Assembly: GCA_026390815.1 (NCBI GenBank)
Contig: JAPLFH010000015.1
Coordinates: forward strand, 1 to 64,000
Direction: 5' to 3'
Length of the DNA: 64,000 nt
DNA from: Ignavibacteriales bacterium
GTDB lineage: Bacteria; Bacteroidota; Ignavibacteria; Ignavibacteriales; SURF-24
The notes under the pieces are model-generated. The model was given only the letters and a program-made list of their open reading frames with translations, was not told where the DNA came from and made no database searches. Position 1 is the stretch's first letter, and each line of letters starts with the position of its first letter. This document shows, piece after piece, positions 1-8,335 of this stretch. Position numbers and translations under genes: made by a program.

Positions 1-153
1 AGTTGGTATTGATATCTATCAGCCGATTGTATGTATTTCATTTTATGACCAAAACTTTTCCCGTAAAATTATTAATTTATTTTGAGCTTTCATATTAATT
101 TTGTATAACTTGACTAATAATTTTCACACAGCCTCTTTAGGACGTGGACGGTT

Positions 154-254
154 CACCCGAACAAATGCGGCTTTAGCCATGTAAATAAGTTTGTTTTATG
201 GCTAAAGCCTGAGTTATTTGGGTGTGTTTAAACCCCGTCATGAATGGCGGGGTT
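154..254. repeat. Two adjacent hairpin (REP-like) elements
   Basis: Two palindromic units lie side by side. The first has perfect 12-bp arms (169-180 GGCTTTAGCCAT and 198-209 ATGGCTAAAGCC), and the complementarity continues imperfectly outwards to about 154 and 224. The second is AACCCCGTCAT at 231-241 facing ATGGCGGGGTT at 244-254, one G-T pair short of perfect. Such short GC-rich palindromes in an AT-rich genome resemble REP elements moved by RAYT transposases, but no transposase is visible. A terminator role is unlikely because no T-run follows. Positions 1-153 hold nothing I can recognise. Confidence 0.6.
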
Positions 255-317
255 ATTAAAATAAAAGTATGTGTGAGATTACTTACTGAATTAATTTTAA
301 AAGCTTTTTCTTATTAA

Positions 318-695
318 GAAATGGATGGTTCGTTTTAAACAATGTAAAAATCGATTTTAGAAACGATAAGATTAAAGTTAGAAATGATGAGTGCAAATTT
401 GGAAATGATAAGTTTTGAATTGGAAATGTTAAATTCAATTTTAGAAATGCACAGTTGAAAATTAGAAATATATAGTTCATTCTACAAGATGAGAATTGTA
501 ATAAAGAAATGAGCAGTTTGAAATTGGAAATGAGTAATTGGAAATTGGAAATGAGTAATTAGAAATTAGAAATGGATAGTTAGAAATTGGAAATGATCAG
601 ATTGAATTTAGAAATGAACAGTTTAAAACTGGAAATGGAGAGATTAAAACAAGAAATAACGAGTTTTTTATTATAAAAATGCGATTTTTACAACA
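318..695. repeat. Array 1 of degenerate repeats with exact 21-bp period
   Basis: GAAATG-like hexamers occur at 318, 339, 360, 381, 402, 423, 444, 465 and 486, then, after a single 20-bp step, at 506, 527, 548, 569, 590, 611, 632 and 653. The unit decays after about 690. A typical unit reads GAAATGAGCAGTTTGAAATT plus one base. The fixed elements are GAAATG and an AGTT about nine bases later; the rest drifts. About 17-18 units are present. No two neighbouring units are identical, so this is neither a CRISPR nor a recent tandem expansion. The array ends about 70-110 bp before the start codon of the 764-1486 gene. A second array with the same skeleton precedes that gene's paralogue further on. 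Confidence 0.85.
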
Positions 696-763
696 AAACA
701 GAGCTTTTTAACGTAAATAATCCAAATGGCATTCTATTTATCATAACAAATTAAGGGGTAGCA

Positions 764-1486
764 ATGAAAAATAGTGAAGAAAACTCGCTTCGTATGTTCG
801 AAAATGTTTCCGGTTTATTAAAAGAAAATCAGGGAATCACTTCTGGTATCCAGCAGTTTGCTGAGAGTGAAGCTGAGTTAAACCAGCTCATAGCCGATAT
901 TAAAACAACCAACCAAATGCTTATAAACGCCGCCAACGGAAAGACAGATGAAAAAACTGCCGCGGAAGAGGATCTTGAAGATTACGTTATCCTTTTCAGT
1001 CGTAAGTTTTTTGTCTATGCCCGCAGGAATGCAGTTGAGGACCTTAAAGCGCTAATAGCTTTTAAGGATTATGAAATTAAAAAACTGCGCGACAGGGAAT
1101 TAATTGATAAGGCAGAATCGATCCGTAAGAAAGCTGTTGAACACATTGCGAAGCTTGAAAAGTACGGCATTAAGCAAGTAGATATTGATTTACTTGATGC
1201 TAAAATTAAACGGTTTGAATTAACTATCGGTGAGCAGGGAACCGGGTATAGCGAGCGGGGTGGAGCAAGAAAATCCCTTAATGTACTTTTTGAGCAGGCA
1301 AGCCTGCTGCTTAAGGAGGAAATTGATGGATTGATTGAATCGTTCAAAGATGAAAATTCCGATTTTTATAACCAATACATAACCCCACTAGGTATTAAAA
1401 ACCTGGGTGTAAGGCACAGAAAAAAAGAGGAGCCTGTCGTTCCTGTTGTTGGTGATGGAAGCGGGACTGGTAATAACGGAATATAG
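764..1486 (+). CDS. Unrecognised helical/coiled-coil protein, paralogue of 23636-24340
   Basis: This 240-residue soluble protein has no signal peptide or membrane segment. It is rich in Lys, Glu, Leu and Ile and is predicted largely helical. I do not recognise the family with confidence; uncharacterised DUF6261-like Bacteroidota proteins are one possibility to test. It aligns along its length with the protein at 23636-24340. Near the N terminus, RMFENVSGLLKEN matches RMYFAVNGTLKDN. Near the C terminus both have an LF-x6-L-x-E segment, then FYNxY and IKxLGxxH, followed by a low-complexity tail (here Pro/Val/Gly-rich). The start follows AAGGGG at a usual spacing. A 21-bp repeat array lies directly upstream, as it does for the paralogue once a nuclease gene insertion is discounted. 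It could bind nucleic acid or act as a scaffold, but the sequence does not show which. Confidence 0.8.
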   Translation: MKNSEENSLRMFENVSGLLKENQGITSGIQQFAESEAELNQLIADIKTTNQMLINAANGKTDEKTAAEEDLEDYVILFSRKFFVYARRNAVEDLKALIAFKDYEIKKLRDRELIDKAESIRKKAVEHIAKLEKYGIKQVDIDLLDAKIKRFELTIGEQGTGYSERGGARKSLNVLFEQASLLLKEEIDGLIESFKDENSDFYNQYITPLGIKNLGVRHRKKEEPVVPVVGDGSGTGNNGI

Positions 1487-1652
1487 AAGTTGGAAGTTAA
1501 TTAAATGGTCGTTCCGTCAAGGCGGACAGGTAGGTGGTCATTAAGTTGTCATTGAAAAACTTTTTTGTAATAATAGAAAACAAATTTTGGCGCCAGTTGG
1601 CGTCTAATCAATATGTTAGCTTTCTAATATTCATCAATATAAGGAATTCATT

Positions 1653-2306
1653 ATGCAGTCTTTAAAATCGGTTCTGGAATCATCAAATGAAAAGGAATTA
1701 AAAGGTTTGGCTGAAATATTAGGGACAAAAGATTCAAAGCCAGAAGTGGTAATGGCTATGTTATGGTGGAATAGTCGTTCAATATTTGGAATGTTTTTAA
1801 GAAAAATGCCAACATATGTGGATATTGCAAAACAAGTTGCTAAAAAATTAAAAGTAAAATATGAGGAAAAAGATGGAGTTGAAACAATAGAAACAAAAAT
1901 TTCCCAGAAAGTATTTCAGACTATGTGGAAAAAGATGACAAATGAACAACGAGAAGAGTTAGATAAAAAAATGCAAGAAGTTGCAAAGAAATTTGATAAA
2001 TCTGGTTCAATGGTTGGAAGTGTTAGTATGTTAGGTGCGTTATCAGCTGCACAGCTATCTGGCTTTGGCGTATATTTATTAGCATCCACTTCCCTTGGTG
2101 CATTATCCGGTGCAATTGGTATTGCATTACCATTTACAATTTATACAACAATGTCATCTGCTATTTCAGTAATAATCGGTCCTGCCGGTTGGATTGGAGC
2201 CGGACTATTTGCTATTTGGAAACTGACTGGTCCAAATTACAAAAAATTAATACCGGCTATAATTTATTTGAATATGTTGCGTTCTAAACAGAAACTTGAA
2301 TTATAA
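1653..2306 (+). CDS. YaaW/UPF0174-like membrane-associated protein
   Basis: 217 residues. The first half is charged and helical (MTNEQREELDKKMQEVAKKF is about residues 90-110). The second half holds two or three Gly/Ala-rich hydrophobic segments (about 120-190), ending in a short helix with PAIIYLNMLRSKQ. This order, and the 'xxIPAxxxxxxLR' tail, resemble E. coli YaaW and the UPF0174 family, whose function is unknown. The resemblance is from memory, not a search. The gene stands alone, follows AAGGAATTC about 10 bp before the ATG, and is followed after 11 bp by an attC-like inverted repeat, as expected for an integron cassette. Its base composition is AT-rich, like the following cassette genes. 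Confidence 0.65.
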   Translation: MQSLKSVLESSNEKELKGLAEILGTKDSKPEVVMAMLWWNSRSIFGMFLRKMPTYVDIAKQVAKKLKVKYEEKDGVETIETKISQKVFQTMWKKMTNEQREELDKKMQEVAKKFDKSGSMVGSVSMLGALSAAQLSGFGVYLLASTSLGALSGAIGIALPFTIYTTMSSAISVIIGPAGWIGAGLFAIWKLTGPNYKKLIPAIIYLNMLRSKQKLEL

Positions 2307-2317
2307 GATGATGGAAA

Positions 2318-2490
2318 GCTAACCAGCAGCTCAACACGGACAGCGTTTTGAGTGTGGCATTTATGTAATTATAAAGTTGTGTTTACAAAACTAAGTTGCT
2401 TCTTAAGTTACTTTGTTCATAGAAACATTTTTATAAATAAAAGTAGTTGCAACTATTCGGCATTCTTGTTTTGAGCTGCCGGTTAGTAGC
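2318..2490 (+). other. attC-like recombination site (cassette 1)
   Basis: The left end has GCTAACC at 2318 followed by AGCAGCTCAA. The right end has TTGAGCTGCC followed by GGTTAGTAGC up to 2490. The two ends are reverse complements over about 17 positions, with an offset of a few bases between the outer and inner boxes, as in integron attC sites (R'' RYYYAAC, R' GTTRRRY). At about 173 bp it is longer than most attC sites, and the R boxes deviate from consensus at one or two positions. Confidence 0.55.
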
Positions 2491-2554
2491 AACGATAGGC
2501 ATATAGCTTTAGTATATTATAATAATACAATAACCAAAATAATAAGGAAAAATT

Positions 2555-3250
2555 ATGAAACAAGTTCTTAGTAAATCTCAAGAATTAGTATCAGAAGGTA
2601 AATATTTTACATTTAAGGATGTTAGTGGTGAATATAATACTGAAAATTTAATTAAGGCAGCAAAGTTTATGCAATGGCAAGGTAAAGCACGCGATTTTTT
2701 AGAAAAATTATATGGTGAAAGACATAAAACAATAGTTGAGTTTAATAGGGCAACAAAAATTATTGAAGATGCAGATAATGAAAATGAATTTAATATTGGG
2801 CATACAATGATGTTAAATGCTTTTAAATATGCTTTAAATGTAGCTGATGATAATATTAATATAAAACAAAATTATTTTTACTCTAATAGTGAAAATAAAA
2901 AAGTAACGAATGTTAAAAATATTTTATCGAATTTAATTGAAGAAAAGGAAAAAGAAATAAAAAATATTTCATTTAAAGATGGTTGGGAAGAATTAGCTAA
3001 AAGTGAATTAAAAAGAGATAAAAGACAACTTCAGGTAATCGGTTTTATAAACGAAGAAGATTTTAATTTTTATGAAACAAATTTAGGGAAGGAATATTTT
3101 GATGTAACAGGTCGGATGTTAACTGTCCTAAAACCCCGTGATTATGAAAAATTTTTTATTGAAATGCTTGATAAATTAGATAACGTTAACGATAAAGAAT
3201 GGGATAAATTTATAGATGAATATTTTAATAAAAGAATAAATATTAAATAG
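2555..3250 (+). CDS. Hypothetical cassette protein
   Basis: 231 residues, soluble, very rich in Lys, Asn, Glu and Ile, with no signal peptide and no motif I recognise. The N-terminal third contains a helical stretch (LIKAAKFMQWQGKARDFLEKLYG, residues about 32-54, interrupted here for reading only). The C-terminal half is a Lys/Glu helix followed by a Phe/Tyr-rich segment. The coding sequence is even more AT-rich than its neighbours. AAGGAAAAATT precedes the ATG. It is bounded on both sides by attC-like repeats, so it reads as a single-gene integron cassette. Orphan proteins of this sort are usual in cassette arrays. Function unknown. Confidence 0.7.
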   Translation: MKQVLSKSQELVSEGKYFTFKDVSGEYNTENLIKAAKFMQWQGKARDFLEKLYGERHKTIVEFNRATKIIEDADNENEFNIGHTMMLNAFKYALNVADDNINIKQNYFYSNSENKKVTNVKNILSNLIEEKEKEIKNISFKDGWEELAKSELKRDKRQLQVIGFINEEDFNFYETNLGKEYFDVTGRMLTVLKPRDYEKFFIEMLDKLDNVNDKEWDKFIDEYFNKRINIK

Positions 3251-3252
3251 AT

Positions 3253-3441
3253 GCCTAACCAGCTTTTCCACACGACCGCATTTTCAATACGGCATTGTTC
3301 AAAATTCCGGGTTTAGTGAAAAATGTAAATATTGCAAGTAAGTTTGTTCTATTAAATAAAATTGTTAAAAATATTTGGCAGTAGTTTTTCAGTTCGTCAT
3401 TGCTATTCTGGGCGGACGGGTGGAAAGCTACGCCGTTAGCC
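3253..3441 (+). other. attC-like recombination site (cassette 2)
   Basis: This is the clearest site of the series. Left end: GCCTAACC, then AGCTTTTCCACACGACCGC from 3253. Right end: GACGGGTGGAAAGCTACGCC, then GTTAGCC at 3435-3441. Folding pairs AGCTTTTCCACACGACCGC with the complement of the right arm with one bulge and two mismatches. The GGCG-T left unpaired between the R and L boxes is the central-spacer asymmetry typical of attC. GCCTAAC fits RYYYAAC exactly. It starts 3 bp after the stop codon of the upstream gene. Confidence 0.65.
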
Positions 3442-3464
3442 ATCCTAGTAAATATGGATAAATT

Positions 3465-5501
3465 ATGAATCTTACTGAAGCTGAGAAAAAATTAAAAGCA
3501 ATTTTTGGTTTTGAAAAATTTTATGATGAACAATGGGATACTATCAAATTATTATTTGAAGGTAAAAGAGTACTCCTTATTGAGAAAACTGGCTATGGTA
3601 AATCACTTTGTTTTCAGTTTCCAGCAACGCAGTTTAGTGGGATTACTGTAATCTTTTCACCTTTAATTGCATTAATGCGAGACCAAGTAAGAAGTTTAAA
3701 TGAAAAAGGAATCGTGGCAAAATTTATAAATTCTGAACAAACTAAAGAAGAAAATTCATCCACTATTCAAGAAGCTATTCAAGGGAAAATAAAAATTTTA
3801 TACATAGCACCAGAAAGACAAGAAAATCAAGAATGGATAGACGCTACGCGGAAAATGAATTTATCAATGATTGTTATTGATGAAGCTCATACCATATCAG
3901 TTTGGGGGCACGACTTCCGACCCGCATTTAGAAGAATTATAAATTTAGTTCAATTGTTACCAAAGAACCTTCCTATTTTAGCCACTACAGCGACAGCAAC
4001 TAAAAGAGTCGAAAAAGATATTGAAAAACAAATCTCTGGAGATATTGTTACAATTCGAGGTAATTTAATGAGGGAAAACTTACATCTCTTTGTAATAGAT
4101 GTTAAATCAGAGGATGATAAACTTGTCTGGCTAGGCAATAATATTAACAAGCTTCAAGGAAGTGGAATAATCTATACTGGGACTAGAGTTAATACCGAAA
4201 TTTATTCAAGATGGCTAAATTTCATAAAGGTTAGCTCAGTTGAGTATAATGCGGGTTTAGACGGTGATTCAAGAAAAGAAATTGAAAAAGGGTTGATGTC
4301 GAATAAATGGAAATGTATTATCTCTACTAATGCTCTTGGAATGGGTATTGATAAGCCTGATATAAGGTTTATAATTCATACTCAAATTACTGCTTCACCA
4401 ATACACTATTATCAAGAAGTCGGGAGAGCTGGGCGGGATGGAAAACCCACATATATAATTTTATTTTTTAACTCAACACTAGTTGAAAATAATATTTATG
4501 AAGATGCACAACTTCCATTGGCTTTCATCGAAGGAGGAAGACCGTCTATTCAAAAATATCAAAGTGTAATTGAAGCTTTAAAAACTCAACCGCTTGGAGA
4601 AAGAGAACTTATCAAAGTAACAAATATGAAACAGACTCAGATAAGAGTAATTAAAGCAGATTTAATTGAACAAGGGATTGTTAAAGAAGTAGTATATGGA
4701 CGTTCTAAAAAATACGAATATCAGTTTAACGCTCCTAGATTAGATACAAAGGCATTCCAAGAATTAAGAGAAATGAAGCTCAAAGAATTAGATTCTATGA
4801 TTGAGTACATATTCACTAAGCAATCAAGGATGCAATTTCTATGTGAGTATTTAGGTGATTTAAACAATAAAAGCTTCTCAAATTGCGACAATACTAATCA
4901 CAAAAAAATTATTTTTGAGCTGAACAAGGAAATGTCAGAAAAACTATTGGAATTTAGAGAAACGTATTTTCCGGAATTGATTGTTGAATCTAGAGATTCA
5001 AATATTGTGAACGGTGTAGCATCGTCATACTATGGTGTTTCAAGTGTTGGGGCAGCTATACATAGGTGTAAATATGAAAATGGTGGTGACTTCCCGGATT
5101 TCTTACTAAAATTAACATTAAAAGCATTTAGAAATAAATATGTTCAACAAAAATTTGACTACATTTGTTATGTACCACCTACTGAGTCAGGGGATTTAGT
5201 TAAAAATTTTGCTGAGAAACTTTCTATTGTTTTAAAAATTCCGATTTCGCATAAATTGAAAAAGATTTCGGTTACAAAATCTCAAAAAGTTTTTCAAAAT
5301 AGTTTTTTGAAGAAGGACAACGTAAAAGATGCATTTAGATATGAAAATCCATCAGAAATGAGAAATAAGTCTGTTTTAATATTTGATGATATTTTTGATA
5401 GCGGTGCTACCATTAAAGAAATTGGAAATTTATTAACAAGTTATGGGGCAAATACAATAGCACCAATAGTAATTGCAAGAACTGTTGGCGGAGATATTTA
5501 G
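3465..5501 (+). CDS. RecQ-family helicase fused to a C-terminal phosphoribosyltransferase domain
   Basis: 678 residues. The N-terminal half is a superfamily 2 RecQ-type helicase: GYGKSLCFQFP (Walker A, about residue 40), DEAH (about 140) with the RecQ-type WGHDFRPAF following, and helicase C with STNALGMGIDKPDIR and QEVGRAGRDG (motif VI) around 280-325. A winged-helix-like segment follows at about 370-420. The C terminus (about 540-678) has a PRPP-binding loop, VLIFDDIFDSGATIKEIG, as in ComF-like phosphoribosyltransferases. The next gene, a DprA-like protein, starts 9 bp downstream, so the pair is one transcription unit. As I recall, helicase-PRTase plus SLOG/DprA pairs have been proposed as conflict systems against foreign DNA; the role here is inference. 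The pair lies between attC-like sites. An ordinary repair RecQ would have RQC and HRDC domains instead. Confidence 0.85.
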   Translation: MNLTEAEKKLKAIFGFEKFYDEQWDTIKLLFEGKRVLLIEKTGYGKSLCFQFPATQFSGITVIFSPLIALMRDQVRSLNEKGIVAKFINSEQTKEENSSTIQEAIQGKIKILYIAPERQENQEWIDATRKMNLSMIVIDEAHTISVWGHDFRPAFRRIINLVQLLPKNLPILATTATATKRVEKDIEKQISGDIVTIRGNLMRENLHLFVIDVKSEDDKLVWLGNNINKLQGSGIIYTGTRVNTEIYSRWLNFIKVSSVEYNAGLDGDSRKEIEKGLMSNKWKCIISTNALGMGIDKPDIRFIIHTQITASPIHYYQEVGRAGRDGKPTYIILFFNSTLVENNIYEDAQLPLAFIEGGRPSIQKYQSVIEALKTQPLGERELIKVTNMKQTQIRVIKADLIEQGIVKEVVYGRSKKYEYQFNAPRLDTKAFQELREMKLKELDSMIEYIFTKQSRMQFLCEYLGDLNNKSFSNCDNTNHKKIIFELNKEMSEKLLEFRETYFPELIVESRDSNIVNGVASSYYGVSSVGAAIHRCKYENGGDFPDFLLKLTLKAFRNKYVQQKFDYICYVPPTESGDLVKNFAEKLSIVLKIPISHKLKKISVTKSQKVFQNSFLKKDNVKDAFRYENPSEMRNKSVLIFDDIFDSGATIKEIGNLLTSYGANTIAPIVIARTVGGDI

Positions 5502-5510
5502 GAATTAATT

Positions 5511-6644
5511 ATGAAACAAGAATATGCATATTGGATGGCTTTAGCGCATCTACCAAAATTGAGCAACAAAATAAAAAATGAATTAATAGTAAAAACATTC
5601 CAAGAAGGTCTTTCTATTATAGATATATTTCAGTTGGATAAAATTACTCTAAAAACTAATTATCTTCTAAATGATAATGAGGTAACCTTATTAGAAGAAT
5701 CTAAAAACGATTTGGCCAATTATGCTTTCATTGTTGAAGATTTACTTGAGCAAGGATATGAAATTACCCCAATTACATCAGAAATATATTCATCTATACT
5801 TAAAAATAATTTAAAGCGTGCTTACTCGCCCCTCGTCATATATACAAAAGGTAATAAACAAATCTTAAAAGAAAAATCAATAGCTATTGTTGGTTCAAGG
5901 GATGCTTCTGAAATAGCCTTAAAGTTTACAGACAACATTGCTCTAGATGCAAGCAAAAATTTTAAAGTTGTTGTAAGTGGTTTCGCAAAAGGTATTGACA
6001 AGCAAGCTTTAGACTCTGCAATCAAATATAATGGTCAAAGCATAATAGTTTTACCTCAAGGAATTATGACTTTCGATTCGGGTTTTAAAAAATATTACAA
6101 ACAAATTATTGATGGGAATGTTTTAGTGCTTAGTACTTTTTTCCCGAAAGCTCCCTGGAATGTTAAATTAGCAATGGCTAGAAATCCAATAATATATGGT
6201 CTAGCTGAGGAAATATATGTCGCGGAATCAAGCGAACAAGGAGGAACTTGGTCTGGTGTAATGGATGGATTGCGTAAAGGAAGAAAGATATATGTACGAA
6301 AACCAGAAATTGATGAGAAGAATGCAAATAATCTACTTATTGAAAAAGGAGCATTGTCCGTTGATTTGCTTGGTAATATTGTTGAACAAACAAAGTACGA
6401 GCAATTTGAAACAACAATTCAAGTTATATCAGAACCAAAGATCGAGTCCTTTGAAACGATAATTTCTGAATTACTCAATAAAGGAGCGTATACTTCAAAA
6501 GAGATTATAAAAATATTAAATCTTGATTGGGACTCTAGAAAATTAACCTCATTTCTAAAATCTCATACGAAGGTTCAGACTATAAACAAAAAACCGTTAA
6601 AGTTTACTATGAAACAATCTGAAGAATTATCTTTATTTAACTAA
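5511..6644 (+). CDS. DprA/Smf-like SLOG-domain protein
   Basis: 377 residues. The central SLOG (Rossmann-like) domain spans about 100-285 and has the DprA signatures IAIVGSRDAS (about 124), VVSGFAKGID (about 153) and EQGGTWSG (about 243). The C terminus (about 305-370) looks like a winged-helix region (LLNKGAYTSKEIIKIL). Housekeeping DprA loads RecA on incoming single-stranded DNA in natural transformation. Here the protein is diverged and coupled to a RecQ-PRTase fusion in an apparent integron cassette, so a defence role is more likely than competence. A small in-frame-shifted ORF inside it is a shadow. GGAATTAATT precedes the ATG, and an attC-like site begins 6 bp after the stop. Confidence 0.82.
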   Translation: MKQEYAYWMALAHLPKLSNKIKNELIVKTFQEGLSIIDIFQLDKITLKTNYLLNDNEVTLLEESKNDLANYAFIVEDLLEQGYEITPITSEIYSSILKNNLKRAYSPLVIYTKGNKQILKEKSIAIVGSRDASEIALKFTDNIALDASKNFKVVVSGFAKGIDKQALDSAIKYNGQSIIVLPQGIMTFDSGFKKYYKQIIDGNVLVLSTFFPKAPWNVKLAMARNPIIYGLAEEIYVAESSEQGGTWSGVMDGLRKGRKIYVRKPEIDEKNANNLLIEKGALSVDLLGNIVEQTKYEQFETTIQVISEPKIESFETIISELLNKGAYTSKEIIKILNLDWDSRKLTSFLKSHTKVQTINKKPLKFTMKQSEELSLFN

Positions 6645-6649
6645 AAGGT

Positions 6650-6834
6650 GGCTAACCAGTTATTCCGATCGAAGTCAATGAATGAGAGAAGAAATAAGAA
6701 ATAAAAAATGATAAGGTTGAGATAGGGTTATCCCAACAAGAACAAAAATGTTCTTTGCCATAATGATAATATTTTATCACTTGCCTACTTAAAGAGAGGA
6801 CAAATGAAAGATCCCGGAAATAACGGAGTTATCC
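6650..6834 (+). other. attC-like site after the helicase/DprA pair
   Basis: GGCTAACC followed by AGTTATTCCGATC begins at 6650. The matching right arm is CCGGAAATAACGGAGTTATCC, ending at 6834. Inner pairing is between GTTATTCCG and CGGAAATAAC; the outer R' box (GTTATCC) is a poor match to GTTRRRY. The left arm is nearly the same as the left arm of the site after mazF. A GC-rich CCGCCAAGGCGGACAGG palindrome at about 6861 follows. The remainder to 7060 holds only the right-half site listed next. Confidence 0.4.
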
Positions 6835-6974
6835 GTTGTGGGACTTCGTTTGTTCCTCTCCCGCCAAGGCGGACAGGCGCTTTTTGTTTTGCTTACGAGA
6901 TACAGGAGCAAAAGGATCGAATAATTGATATCTCTTGTGTTTAAAATCTAGGGATTTAATATAAATGTGTTAAA

Positions 6975-7043
6975 AATTATTGGCATTTATTTTCAAGGCT
7001 ACATTGTTGTTATTGATGGCGGCTTAAAATATCGTCGTTATAA
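6975..7043 (+). other. Right half of a second attC-like site
   Basis: The stretch from TTATTGGCATTTATTTTC to GGCGGCTTAAAATATCGTC-GTTATAA matches the stretch at 8655-8727 at roughly three quarters of positions. The latter ends in a good R' box, GTTGGGT. No convincing left half is visible, so this could be a decayed cassette boundary. It ends 18 bp before the next start codon. Confidence 0.35.
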
Positions 7044-7060
7044 ATTAATTAGAGGATAAA

Positions 7061-8305
7061 ATGAAAATATATTTATTCTTTTTTGTAATAGTTTTCCTGA
7101 ATATTAATATTCATGCGCAATGGGTACAAAAAAATAGTATAACCCAAGAAGTTATTACTACTTTAATAACAAATGGGAATTATATTTTTGCAGGTACTAA
7201 TGGGAATGGAGTTTTTCGTTCATCTGATATGGGTGAAAACTGGACACAAATAAATATCGGATTAACAGGAAGTAAGATTAGAGCATTTGCAATTATTGGT
7301 GATAATATCTTTGTAGCTTCCGAAGGTAGTGGAATCTTTATTTCATCTAATAATGGTTCCAATTGGAATTCATTAAATAATGGATTAGAAGAAACCTATT
7401 TCCGCTCTTTACATGTAGATGGAAATAATTTATATGCAGTTGGGACTGGTGGCGCCATTTTTCTTTCAACTAATAACGGCACAAATTGGGAGAATATTAC
7501 TACTCCAGGTCAACAAAATTATTCAATATTATTTAAAGGAACTAAAAGATTTGTATCTGATATTTACGATGGGATTTTTGTAACAACTGATAATGGCTTG
7601 AATTGGAAACAAATAATAAATGGCTTGAATTCCTATTACATTTATCCTCCTTTTATTTGGAAGGTCGGTTCAATGTCACTTTGTGGAAATAGCATATTTA
7701 TTTCACAGGAGTGGGATATTGATAAAGGATTGTTTCGTTCTATAAATGATGGAGAACAATGGGTGCAGGTAAGTGAAGGAATCAAATCTGTTGAGTTTGC
7801 CTCACCAATATTTGAAATGTTTGGTAATAATATATTTCTGGCGAATCATAAGGAGATATATCTATCGACTGATAATGGTGATAACTGGTTTTTAGTAAAT
7901 TATGGCCTTCCCGATGAATACATAAATACATTAGTTATTGTTGATACAGTTATATTTGTTGGAACAGGTGGAAATGGAGTTTGGTGCCGGTCTTTAACCG
8001 AAATTATTACTGCAATCGGGAATGAAAAAAATAATTTACCTTCCAACTATACACTTGAACAAAATTATCCAAATCCATTTAATCCAACTACGACTATTCA
8101 ATTTCAGGTTCCAAAATTTTTATTCGTAAACATAAAAGTTTATGATGTTCTTGGAAGAGAGGTTGCTAATTTAGTTAATGAAGAAAAGCCTGCCGGGACT
8201 TATCAAGTTTCATTTGATGCTGCTATTCTCTCAAGTGGCGTCTATTTATATAAACTTAATGCAGGAAGTTTTATTGAAACAAAGAAGATGATTTTGCTTA
8301 GATGA
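7061..8305 (+). CDS. Secreted Asp-box beta-propeller protein with T9SS sorting domain
   Basis: 414 residues. An N-terminal signal peptide (about 1-19, ending HAQ) is followed by five to seven blades with the Asp-box pattern S-x-D/N-x-G-x-x-W (for example SSDMGENW, SSNNGSNW, STNNGTNW, STDNGDNW), as in sialidase/BNR and Ycf48-like propellers. After about residue 325 comes the C-terminal sorting domain, with NYPNPFNPTTTIQF and a closing 'GVYLYKL' strand, which directs export and surface attachment by the type IX secretion system. No catalytic residues are apparent; propellers of this kind in FCB bacteria are probably structural or adhesive. It lies among cassette-like genes. The start follows AGAGGATAAA. 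Confidence 0.85.
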   Translation: MKIYLFFFVIVFLNINIHAQWVQKNSITQEVITTLITNGNYIFAGTNGNGVFRSSDMGENWTQINIGLTGSKIRAFAIIGDNIFVASEGSGIFISSNNGSNWNSLNNGLEETYFRSLHVDGNNLYAVGTGGAIFLSTNNGTNWENITTPGQQNYSILFKGTKRFVSDIYDGIFVTTDNGLNWKQIINGLNSYYIYPPFIWKVGSMSLCGNSIFISQEWDIDKGLFRSINDGEQWVQVSEGIKSVEFASPIFEMFGNNIFLANHKEIYLSTDNGDNWFLVNYGLPDEYINTLVIVDTVIFVGTGGNGVWCRSLTEIITAIGNEKNNLPSNYTLEQNYPNPFNPTTTIQFQVPKFLFVNIKVYDVLGREVANLVNEEKPAGTYQVSFDAAILSSGVYLYKLNAGSFIETKKMILLR

Positions 8306-8335
8306 AAGGAGACAATATGAAAAACTTTACCCCCT

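Noticed and set aside
318-695. Array 1 as a CRISPR array
   Set aside because: There is no conserved repeat separated by unique spacers; each 21-bp unit is diverged throughout, and no Cas gene is present.
1575-1621. An attC-like site ending in GTTAGCT before the YaaW-like gene
   Set aside because: A right-hand box and a local palindrome (GGCGCCAGTTGGCGTC) can be seen, but I found no matching left half after the 764-1486 gene. It might be attI or a decayed site; not called.
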